Positions 1 to 5,623 of a DNA stretch of 7,134 nt are shown piece after piece. Source of the stretch: Methanomassiliicoccales archaeon (GTDB lineage Archaea; Thermoplasmatota; Thermoplasmata; Methanomassiliicoccales; Methanomethylophilaceae). Every line of letters starts with the position of its first letter. Positions within the stretch are counted from its first letter, which is position 1. A program made the translations under genes and the position numbers. Location: the NCBI GenBank assembly GCA_900767505.1, contig CAAFZG010000156.1, positions 1 to 7,134 of the forward strand, written 5' to 3'. Under the pieces are notes generated by a model that was not told where the DNA came from, made no database searches, and worked only from the letters and a program-made list of their open reading frames with translations.

Positions 1-248
1 TATCCTGCCAGTTCCTTCGCGATGTCCTCCGTGTCGGTGTTCACATCGATGCGAATCTCCACAAGTGCCTTGACGTTCCTGGAACTGGTCTTGATAGTGA
101 ATCCGCGGATGATGCCTTCCTCGGTCATCCTGTGGACCCTGCTGCGGACCGTTCCCTCGGATACGCCGAGTTGATTGGCAATCTCGACGAAAGGGCGTCT
201 TGAATCCTTCTTCATTATCTCGATGATCCTCTTGTCAAGGTCGTCCAT
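1..248 (-). CDS. Lrp/AsnC-family transcriptional regulator, 3'-truncated by the window edge
   Basis: The 82 visible codons read MDDLDKRIIEIMKKDSRRPF and continue into a winged helix-turn-helix (about residues 4-50). The recognition region carries EIANQLGVSEGTVRSRVHRM, the classic AsnC pattern, followed by EEGIIRGF. From about residue 60 the first strand of a RAM (effector-binding) domain begins with ALVEIRIDV. The rest of the RAM domain lies beyond base 1, so the ligand class cannot be read. Lrp/AsnC proteins bind DNA as dimers to octamers and often control their own promoter and genes of amino-acid metabolism. The start is well supported: GGAGGT (bases 260-255 on the minus strand) sits six bases ahead of the ATG, and a TATA box lies about 55 bases upstream. 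The inverted repeats at 314-340 and 380-398 lie just upstream of that promoter and are plausible binding sites. The family is secure; targets and effector are unknown. Confidence 0.93.
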   Translation of the reverse strand, partial: MDDLDKRIIEIMKKDSRRPFVEIANQLGVSEGTVRSRVHRMTEEGIIRGFTIKTSSRNVKALVEIRIDVNTDTEDIAKELAG

Positions 249-254
249 ATTTAA

Positions 255-260
255 ACCTCC
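255..260 (-). promoter_or_regulatory. Shine-Dalgarno site of the Lrp/AsnC gene
   Basis: GGAGGT on the minus strand lies six bases before the ATG at 248-246. It complements the archaeal 16S rRNA 3' end and fixes the start codon. A second GAGGTG lies about ten bases further upstream. Confidence 0.75.
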
Positions 261-300
261 GGCACCTCTTCGGCTATGGTCCCGAGCATTCTAATTTTAT

Positions 301-308
301 TATATAAA
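301..308 (-). promoter_or_regulatory. TATA box for the Lrp/AsnC gene
   Basis: The minus strand reads TTTATATA, within an A/T-only stretch (TTTATATAATAAAAT), which matches the archaeal TATA consensus. Its centre is about 56 bases from the ATG at 248. That predicts a transcript start near 279 and a leader of about 30 bases containing the GGAGGT ribosome binding site. No clear purine-rich BRE is visible directly upstream; the inverted repeat at 314-340 begins there instead. Confidence 0.65.
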
Positions 309-313
309 CTGTA

Positions 314-340
314 GGAATCCGCAGAATCGGGGCGGATTCC
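314..340. repeat. Inverted repeat GGAATCCGC-9 nt-GCGGATTCC, candidate operator
   Basis: Perfect 9-base arms at 314-322 and 332-340 flank a 9-base spacer. The left arm continues as GGAATCCGCAGA, a 12-mer that occurs again at 386-397 inside the next palindrome. The repeat sits directly upstream of the TATA box of the minus-strand Lrp/AsnC gene, where archaeal activators or autoregulators commonly bind. The repeat is seen directly; its role as an operator is inference. Confidence 0.6.
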
Positions 341-379
341 ATAGTATTCGTAGTAAAATGTTTGGAAAAGGTTTTTTCA

Positions 380-398
380 ATCTGCGGAATCCGCAGAT
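380..398. repeat. 19-base perfect palindrome ATCTGCGGAATCCGCAGAT
   Basis: Nine-base arms meet at a single central base (389). It lies four bases beyond the stop codon of the MscS-like gene and shares the 12-mer GGAATCCGCAGA with the inverted repeat at 314-340; the two centres are 62 bases apart, close to six helical turns. With almost no loop and no long T-run directly after it on the minus strand, it looks more like a protein-binding site than an intrinsic terminator. A dual role cannot be excluded. Confidence 0.6.
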
Positions 399-402
399 AT
401 GT

Positions 403-2019
403 TCATTCGACGGGCGTTTCGTCGTCTTCGCGCTTCTTTCCGTCGCACGAACTGAGGATGTCGATCTGCAGTCTGTTGTACGGGATCTCGATGTTGTTGT
501 CGAGGAAGAGCTTGTAGATTATCTCCCTGATCTGTCCCGCGTAGTGGCTGCTGTTGTCGTAATCGTCGACGAAGCATGCGAGCCTGTACTCGATACCGGA
601 ATCCAGGAACTTGGTGAGCCTGGTGGAGGGCATCGACACGGTGCCGTCCTTGACCACGTGGGGATGCATCAGGGCACCCTTGACCATGAGCTCCTTGGCC
701 TTGGTGAGGTCGGCATCGTACGCGACATCCATGTAGACGAAGATCCTGGTGTTCTTGTCGTTCTTCGTGTAGTTGACCAATGTGGCCGCGGACACTACGT
801 TGTTGGGCATGGTGACGATCTGGTCGCCGTCCCAGTTCTCGAACTCGGTGTACATCAGGCGGACGTTGTGCACCTTGTATGTGGTGCCTCCGATGTTCAC
901 GAAGTCGTCCTTCTTGAACGGCCGGGTGGCCAGCAGGACTATGCCGCTGAAGAACTGGCTGATGATCTGCTGGGCTCCGAATGTGATCCCCAGTGTGATG
1001 ACTCCTGCACTGACCATTATTCCGGCGAGGTCCACTCCGTACGCGGCGAGGATGATGGTGGCGCCGACCACGCATATCACGAGCTTTCCGACCATTTTGA
1101 AGAGCGGGAGCAGGGAGGAATCGACGCCGTCCACATCTACGGTCTCGTCCAGACCCTTCAGCACTGTGCTGATTATGAAGATGTACACCTGCCAGGCGAT
1201 CGCCGCTCCGATTATCACGTAGAGCACAAGGGACAGCGTGGACACAGTGCTCATGACCTCCGAGTTGGCGCCCACGATGGCAAGGCACTCGTTGGCCGCG
1301 AACACGAACATGAGCAGGGAGATCATCTTGGTGAGCTTGTGGGTGAGTTCCTTTTTCTCATCCTTGCTCTTTTTGAACCTGACGATCCCCGCGAAGAGCG
1401 GAATGACGATCTCGCAGACGATGACGGTCGCGACGATCCACAGAATGAGCGTCAGAGCCGACGTCACCCACTCGTTGTTGAACGGGTGGGGGAGGGTGTT
1501 GGGTATTATCCCGAAGAACTTGTTGAACGAGTCCGCCGAGCTGAATATGGATTCGACGTTGATCGTGTACGGGACAAGGATGGTGAACGAGTCCGCGCTT
1601 CCGCCGATCGCCGTGAGCTTGAGGACAAGGTTGTCCTTCACAACTTCGTCATCGGCCATCTTGTCGGCTGTTATGGTGATTGTCAGGGTCGCGATGTCGC
1701 GTCCGTCGTTGTCCCCGGAGGGATACAGCATGGAGTTCTTGGCATTGTTGACGGAGATCTCCCCTTCGACAGAGACGTTCTCGCCGTTCACGGTCGCCAT
1801 GGTCAGGTCGTAGTACCTGTCGGTGCTGTTCTTCACATACAGCTTAGTGGTCTTCGACGACCCGCTTTCGATGTCGATCGAGAGGGAGTCCCCTCCGCCT
1901 ATGATCGTCACGTCGATGCCGTTCTGGGATATCGCATCCCCGTCATCGGAGAATGACAGCGGAACGGCAAGGACCATGAGCATCGCTACGAGTGCGAATG
2001 CGGCCATCCTGTTGTTCAT
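403..2019 (-). CDS. MscS-family mechanosensitive ion channel with an outside beta domain
   Basis: This 538-residue membrane protein should open under membrane tension and release solutes during osmotic downshock. Residues 1-24 form a signal peptide or first membrane segment (AAFALVAMLMVLAVP). Residues 31-155 are beta-rich, with alternating hydrophobic strands resembling NEW3/Ig-like surface domains, and would lie outside the cell. Membrane helices follow at about 184-212, 230-252, 259-285 and 308-328. The pore helix at about 330-363 (AGIMVSAGVITLGITFGAQQ) leads into the MscS beta domain with TRPFKKDDFVNIGG (365-378) and DGDQIVTMPNNVV (397-409). A cytoplasmic alpha/beta end includes EIPYNRLQIDIL (511-522). 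E. coli MscS has about 286 residues, so the N-terminal half is extra. The ATG at 2019 is 25 bases from a TATA box, suggesting a leaderless mRNA; M5 (2007) is the alternative. The family is certain; gating properties and ion preference are not visible. Confidence 0.93.
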   Translation of the reverse strand: MNNRMAAFALVAMLMVLAVPLSFSDDGDAISQNGIDVTIIGGGDSLSIDIESGSSKTTKLYVKNSTDRYYDLTMATVNGENVSVEGEISVNNAKNSMLYPSGDNDGRDIATLTITITADKMADDEVVKDNLVLKLTAIGGSADSFTILVPYTINVESIFSSADSFNKFFGIIPNTLPHPFNNEWVTSALTLILWIVATVIVCEIVIPLFAGIVRFKKSKDEKKELTHKLTKMISLLMFVFAANECLAIVGANSEVMSTVSTLSLVLYVIIGAAIAWQVYIFIISTVLKGLDETVDVDGVDSSLLPLFKMVGKLVICVVGATIILAAYGVDLAGIMVSAGVITLGITFGAQQIISQFFSGIVLLATRPFKKDDFVNIGGTTYKVHNVRLMYTEFENWDGDQIVTMPNNVVSAATLVNYTKNDKNTRIFVYMDVAYDADLTKAKELMVKGALMHPHVVKDGTVSMPSTRLTKFLDSGIEYRLACFVDDYDNSSHYAGQIREIIYKLFLDNNIEIPYNRLQIDILSSCDGKKREDDETPVE

Positions 2020-2040
2020 GAGTGTGCTACATATAGGTGG

Positions 2041-2047
2041 TATATAA
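2041..2047 (-). promoter_or_regulatory. TATA box of the MscS-like gene
   Basis: The minus strand reads TTATATA, centred 25 bases before the A of the ATG at 2019. With no Shine-Dalgarno sequence between them, this fits a leaderless transcript starting at or next to the start codon. Confidence 0.6.
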
Positions 2048-2103
2048 CGTGAATCAGGATTCCTGCGTCAGAACGGTTGCGCAGTGTAACAGCAGGGGAA
2101 TCC

Positions 2104-2110
2104 TTTATCA
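2104..2110 (+). promoter_or_regulatory. Probable TATA box of the prepilin-peptidase gene
   Basis: TTTATCA is centred about 27 bases before the ATG at 2134, the spacing expected for a leaderless archaeal mRNA, and is preceded by the purine-rich GGGGAA. It supports ATG 2134 over the upstream in-frame TTG at 2077, which would lie upstream of the predicted transcript start. Confidence 0.45.
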
Positions 2111-2133
2111 TAGCGTCGGAAGCCCTCCGCGAC

Positions 2134-2976
2134 ATGGATCTGCTCTCTGTCGCATGGATCACGGTGCCCATGGTCGCTCTGTCATCGGCGGCGATGGACG
2201 ATGTCCGCACCCGTGAGGCTTCGGACGGATATTGGATGACGGTGGCCGTGTGGGGTATGGCGGTCTGCCTGCTGTACGATATGCGTCTCGGGAGCATCAC
2301 TGCGGCATGCTTCGCACTGTCCGCCAAAGCGCTTCTGACCGTATGCTTCCTTTCTCCGAAGGTCACGGGGCGGAAGGCCGTGCTCGTCATGGCTTCCGCA
2401 GCCGCATCCTCGGCGGCGGCATATGCTTCCGATCCGGACGTCGGGATGCCTGTGGCCGTCTCCCTTGCTATAGTAATATTGTATTATGCGATGTACGCGG
2501 CAGGCAGGTCGGTCGGCGGTGCCGATGTCAAATGCCTGATGTCTCTGGCGGTGTGCTTCCCCGTTTATCCGAATGGCGCATTGCTGTGGGAATCTCCCGA
2601 TCAGGTCTTGCCGCTGCTGCTGTCCCCGTCATTCTCGATATTCGCCACAGCGCTCCTGCTGAGCATGTCATCTGCTGTCATCACGACAGTACGGAACATC
2701 CGCCAGGGACGCATATGCACGTCCATGTTCGGCACATTGTGCATGGATGTGTCCGAAGCATACAGTGCCTTCGTGTGGCCTGTGGAGCGCATCGAAAACG
2801 GGGTCAAAGTCCGCTGTCCCTCATGCATCGACGATAGGGAGAGCGTCCTGGATGGATTGCGGCAGGCGGGTCACGAACAGGTCCTTGTGACGCCCATGAT
2901 CCCGTTCCTTCTGCCGATCGCAGTGGCCGCAGGTATGATCCTGCTGTTAGGGAATCCGCTCTTCGCATTCATCTGA
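2134..2976 (+). CDS. Archaeal prepilin/preflagellin-type peptidase (A24 family, FlaK-like)
   Basis: This 280-residue polytopic membrane aspartic protease should cut class III signal peptides from type IV pilin-like or archaellin precursors at the inner membrane face. The first catalytic aspartate is in MDDVRTREASDGYW (D23, matching the D-x-R-x-R pattern after the first helix). The second is D131 in GGADVK, the family's G-x-hydrophobic-D motif. The C-terminal VTPMIPFLLPIAV (252-264) and last membrane helix match the conserved end of archaeal members. Hydrophobic helices lie near 4-20, 32-50, 53-72, 82-98, 104-120 and 160-183. A CPSC pair (228-231) sits in the cytoplasmic part before the last helix. 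No pilin, archaellin or secretion ATPase gene lies nearby, so the substrate is unknown. The last 8 bases overlap the end of the opposing amrS. The start at 2134 is chosen over TTG 2077 because it begins at the first membrane helix and fits the promoter spacing. Confidence 0.85.
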   Translation: MDLLSVAWITVPMVALSSAAMDDVRTREASDGYWMTVAVWGMAVCLLYDMRLGSITAACFALSAKALLTVCFLSPKVTGRKAVLVMASAAASSAAAYASDPDVGMPVAVSLAIVILYYAMYAAGRSVGGADVKCLMSLAVCFPVYPNGALLWESPDQVLPLLLSPSFSIFATALLLSMSSAVITTVRNIRQGRICTSMFGTLCMDVSEAYSAFVWPVERIENGVKVRCPSCIDDRESVLDGLRQAGHEQVLVTPMIPFLLPIAVAAGMILLLGNPLFAFI

Positions 2977-3979
2977 TGATGTTCATCCTGTGCCCGCATG
3001 ACCCGCATCTGTCCCCGTCCAGACATACGATGTCCACCAGGTATCCGAGGCGCTTGATAACGGGCGTCCCGCATTCCGGACAGAACGTGTCGTCGGCCTC
3101 CTCGGTCATGGTGTTTCCCACATAGACATAGTCGAGTCCGCATTCGATGCCTATCTCGCGGCATCTCAGCACGGTCTCGAGAGGGGTCCATTGCACATCG
3201 GTCATCTGATTGTCCGGATGGAATCTTGTGAAATGCACGGGGATGTCCTCGCCCAGGTCGTCCCTGACCCATTCGCAGAACTGCCTGACCTCGTCCTCGG
3301 AGTCGTTGAACTCCGGAATCACGAGGTAAGTGAGCTCCAGATGCACGCCCTGCTCCACAACGGTCCTGGCGGATTCCTGAACGTCGGCCAGATGGGCCCC
3401 GCAGACCTGCATGTAGAATTCGTCTGTGAATCCCTTGATGTCGATGTTCATGGCGTCCGTGAGTCTGCACAGCTCGATCAGAGGCTCCCTGTTCACAAGT
3501 CCGTTCGTTATCAGGAGCAGATTCAGATCGGGATCCGCTTCCATGACGTCCGTGATGTACTCGAACCAGATTATCGGTTCGTTGTAGGTGAATGCGATGA
3601 TGCTCTTGCCCTCGCTCCTGCACAGGCATGCGATCTCCTCGGGGGACTTGTACGTGGTGCGCTTCTTCCCGAACGAGAGCATGGAGATGGCATAGTTCTG
3701 GCAGTGCCTGCATGACATGTTGCATCCGATGCTCCCGACGGAGAAGCATCTGGATCCCGGCTTGTAGTGGTACAGCGGCTTCTTCTCGACGGGGTCGAGG
3801 CACAGCGACGAGACCTTGCCGTAGGAGTATGCCACGAGCATGTCTTCGTCGCCTCTGCGCGCACCGCATCTCCCGTACTGTCCGGGGGCGATCCTGCATC
3901 CGTGGGGGCACAGGTCGCATATGTACACGTCGCCGTCGCGATGGTAGTATCTCGCCTCGACGCGCTCGGTATTCGCCAT
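2969..3979 (-). CDS. amrS: AmmeMemoRadiSam system radical SAM enzyme (AmrS)
   Basis: This 336-residue iron-sulfur protein belongs to the radical SAM group found with AMMECR1 and Memo proteins, long misannotated as pyruvate formate-lyase activase. The N-terminal block CDLCPHGCRIAPGQYGRCGAR (residues 21-41) and DPVEKKPLYHYKPG (62-75) are family signatures. The radical SAM cluster ligands are C86, C90 and C93 in GCNMSCRHCQN. TYNEP (131-135), NIDIKGF (178-184) and HFTRFHPD (249-256) follow in the expected order. The end carries C300PEC303 and C325GSC328, a likely zinc- or cluster-binding tail. AMMECR1 and Memo partners are not in the window. The ATG at 3979 is six bases after an in-frame TGA and inside the upstream thiL frame, so translation is probably coupled. 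The reaction of this family is not something I can state from sequence. Confidence 0.93.
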   Translation of the reverse strand: MANTERVEARYYHRDGDVYICDLCPHGCRIAPGQYGRCGARRGDEDMLVAYSYGKVSSLCLDPVEKKPLYHYKPGSRCFSVGSIGCNMSCRHCQNYAISMLSFGKKRTTYKSPEEIACLCRSEGKSIIAFTYNEPIIWFEYITDVMEADPDLNLLLITNGLVNREPLIELCRLTDAMNIDIKGFTDEFYMQVCGAHLADVQESARTVVEQGVHLELTYLVIPEFNDSEDEVRQFCEWVRDDLGEDIPVHFTRFHPDNQMTDVQWTPLETVLRCREIGIECGLDYVYVGNTMTEEADDTFCPECGTPVIKRLGYLVDIVCLDGDRCGSCGHRMNIIR

Positions 3980-4898
3980 AGGGTATCACGGTCCTGGATC
4001 CGTTGTCTGTGAGTTCGGGCCTTCCGGAATCGTTCACCATGCCGATTATGGAGAACTCCACCTCGGCATCGTACAGTCTGTCCAATCTGTCCCTGTCTGC
4101 GGTGAACAGCAGCTCGTACTCCCCGCCCCATCCGAGCAGGAGGTCCTTCGGGGGTTTCCCGGAAAGCTCCGCCATCTCGTCGACCCATGGTCCGCGGGGG
4201 ATGAAGTCCAGTTCGATGTCCATTCCGACCCCGGATGATGAGCATATGGTGTTCAGAGCCGTCCCCAGACCGTCGGACAGGTCCATGCACGCCGTCACCG
4301 CACCGCAGCCGGCCATGGCGGATCCTTCCGCCACGCGTGGGATCGGCACATACAGGGATTCCTTCGCCTCCTCGGCATCGACGCCGTTCTCCAGCGCTAT
4401 GAACGCGGCCGCAGGGGAACCGAGCGGGCCGGTGACGGCGACGACGTCGCCGACCTTCGCTCCCGATCTGAGCATCGGGGGCCTTCCGTCCATGGTGCCG
4501 AGGGCGGTCCCGCACACGATCCCGGGTCCGACCTTCGTGTCCCCTCCGGCGATGCCCGTGCCGCAGAACTCGCAGCACTGGTCTATCCCGCTCATTATGT
4601 CGTAGGCCGCCTGGGAGTCGAGGTCCGCCGGAAGTGCGAGGGATGCTATGAAACCTGTCGGTCTGGCGCCCATCGCCGCAAGGTCGCTGAAGCTCACCGC
4701 GGCCGAATACCAGCCGAACTGCTCGTACGTCATGCCTGCGGGGAAATGCCTGTCGAAGGACACGATGTCCGATGTCACTACCGTCCCGTCCCTCAGGACG
4801 GCGGCGTCATCCCCCGGTCCGACGATACCTTCCGGGTGGATGAAACTGCGGAAATCCTCTATCAGCTTCCTCTCCCCGATGTCTCCGATTATGGCCAT
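3963..4898 (-). CDS. thiL: Thiamine-monophosphate kinase ThiL; natural stop codon not found
   Basis: ThiL uses ATP to phosphorylate thiamine monophosphate to thiamine diphosphate in the cytosol. Numbered from the ATG at 4898, the motifs run in family order: GPGDDAAV (27-34), FDRHFPAGM (48-56), SFSDLAAMGARP (69-80), GGDTKVGPG (118-126), MDLSDGL (205-211) and GGEYELLFT (258-266). The last is usually GGEDYELLFT, so one acidic residue is absent. The start at 4898 gives MAIIGDIGERKLI, like typical ThiL N-termini, and is about 27 bases from a TATA-like TTTTTAG; ATG 4910 adds four residues. Homology ends near YGEYRA (base 3963, about 312 residues, the normal size), but the frame has no stop there. 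It continues to 2871 as an arginine-rich stretch over amrS in another frame. The 3' end given here is therefore the limit of recognisable ThiL, not a real stop. Confidence 0.85.
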
Positions 4899-4921
4899 CG
4901 GGAAGACCATCGTCGGGGAGA

Positions 4922-4929
4922 CTAAAAAC
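4922..4929 (-). promoter_or_regulatory. Possible TATA box of thiL
   Basis: The minus strand reads GTTTTTAG. Its centre is about 27 bases from ATG 4898 and 15 from ATG 4910, so it would support a leaderless transcript starting at the former. The match to the TATA consensus is weak; the TTTAAA at 4967-4972 is symmetric and could also serve the minus strand with a leader of about 35-45 bases. Confidence 0.35.
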
Positions 4930-4965
4930 TATTGTCTGGGAAGCACTGTCCGTCTATCACCAATT

Positions 4966-4973
4966 GTTTAAAC
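4966..4973 (+). promoter_or_regulatory. TATA box of the SIMPL-domain operon
   Basis: GTTTAAAC, a perfect palindrome, is centred 23-27 bases before the paired ATG codons at 4993 and 4996. No Shine-Dalgarno site precedes them, so a leaderless transcript is likely, with the second ATG at the better spacing. Confidence 0.5.
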
Positions 4974-4992
4974 CAGGCAGTCGATTCCAATC

Positions 4993-5610
4993 ATGATGGA
5001 CAGGATTATTTCCGTTACAGGCGAAGGTTCGGCATCCGCCGCACCCGACGCGATCATGATCACAGGTGAGTTTTCGGAAGTGTTCCAGACCTATGAGGAG
5101 GCTGTGAACGCATCCGCGGATGCGCTGTCATCCCTCAGGAAGGCCATCGGGAACGCGGGGTTCGATATGAACGACCTCCGCACCGCCAGCCTGTCCGTCG
5201 ATCCGGAGTACAGGTCGGATTCGAAGGGGAACATAGCGTTCTCCGGCTACCGCTTCTCCCATAGGCTCTCCATAGTCGAAGACTCCGATCCGGAGACCGT
5301 CGGGAAGATACTCTCGGCACTCATAGAATGCGAAGGCTCCCCCCAGTTCAGGGTGGAGTACATCATGCGCGACGATTCGGCCGTCAGGTCCGAGGCGCGC
5401 AAGGATGCCGTGAGGGATGCGAAGCACAAGGCCAGGGAGCTGGCCGACGCCGTCGGGATGAGGCTGGGGGACATCGTCTCCGTCAGCTACGGCCCCGACG
5501 GGTCGTTCGGAGGCCCCTCCATGAGGCTGATGACCTGCATGAACGTGGACGCAGTCCCGAAGGATCTGGAGTTCACGGACACGGTCACCATCCAGTGGAC
5601 GTTGGTCTGA
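4993..5610 (+). CDS. SIMPL-domain (DUF541) protein
   Basis: The 205 residues match the SIMPL/DUF541 layout. An opening strand ISVTGEGSASAAPD (6-19) is followed by ITGEFSEVFQTYEEAVNASA and a helix. ASLSVDPEYR (65-74) and the YRFSHRLSIVE strand (86-96) come next, then the RSEARKDAVRDAKHKARELADAVGM helix region (about 132-156) and GDIVSVSYGP. The end is VTIQWTLV. Relatives include bacterial YggE and BP26, which are usually exported and linked to stress tolerance or ring-like assemblies; their biochemical role is not settled. No signal peptide or membrane helix is visible, so this copy should be cytoplasmic. It starts at 4993 or at the adjacent ATG 4996. Thirteen bases separate its TGA from the next gene's ATG, with that gene's ribosome binding site in the gap, so the two are very likely cotranscribed. 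Confidence 0.85.
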   Translation: MMDRIISVTGEGSASAAPDAIMITGEFSEVFQTYEEAVNASADALSSLRKAIGNAGFDMNDLRTASLSVDPEYRSDSKGNIAFSGYRFSHRLSIVEDSDPETVGKILSALIECEGSPQFRVEYIMRDDSAVRSEARKDAVRDAKHKARELADAVGMRLGDIVSVSYGPDGSFGGPSMRLMTCMNVDAVPKDLEFTDTVTIQWTLV

Positions 5611-5611
5611 A

Positions 5612-5617
5612 GAGGTG
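5612..5617 (+). promoter_or_regulatory. Shine-Dalgarno site fixing the start of the zinc-ribbon gene
   Basis: GAGGTG lies six bases before ATG 5624. The upstream in-frame GTG at 5615 is part of this site, so it is not the likely start codon. Confidence 0.75.
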
Positions 5618-5623
5618 GGTTCG

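Noticed and set aside
371..398. Palindrome plus T-run as an intrinsic terminator
   Set aside because: On the minus strand, where the upstream gene is read, the palindrome is followed by A-rich sequence, not a T-run. The T-run GTTTTTTC is on the plus strand ahead of the palindrome, so it does not fit a terminator in either direction.
358..1956. A 532-codon open frame on the plus strand opposite the MscS-like gene
   Set aside because: It lies antisense to a clear MscS protein, has an unnatural composition rich in Asp, Glu, Val, His and Arg, and matches no family. It reflects codon bias of the real gene.
2077..2133. TTG 2077 as the start of the prepilin-peptidase gene
   Set aside because: It would add 19 residues before the conserved first helix and would lie upstream of the transcript start predicted from the TATA-like site at 2104-2110.
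2871..3960. The arginine-rich 3' extension of the thiL frame as a real protein domain
   Set aside because: It is an out-of-frame reading of amrS with low-complexity Arg-rich composition. It is not annotated as coding, though the missing stop is reported as a finding.
3571..4578. A 335-codon open frame in the third minus-strand frame
   Set aside because: It overlaps thiL and amrS out of frame and has Arg/Gly/His-rich composition with no recognisable motif.
4899..4992. A thiamine diphosphate riboswitch ahead of thiL
   Set aside because: The leader is too short and I see neither the CUGAGA element nor the second conserved loop of that riboswitch.
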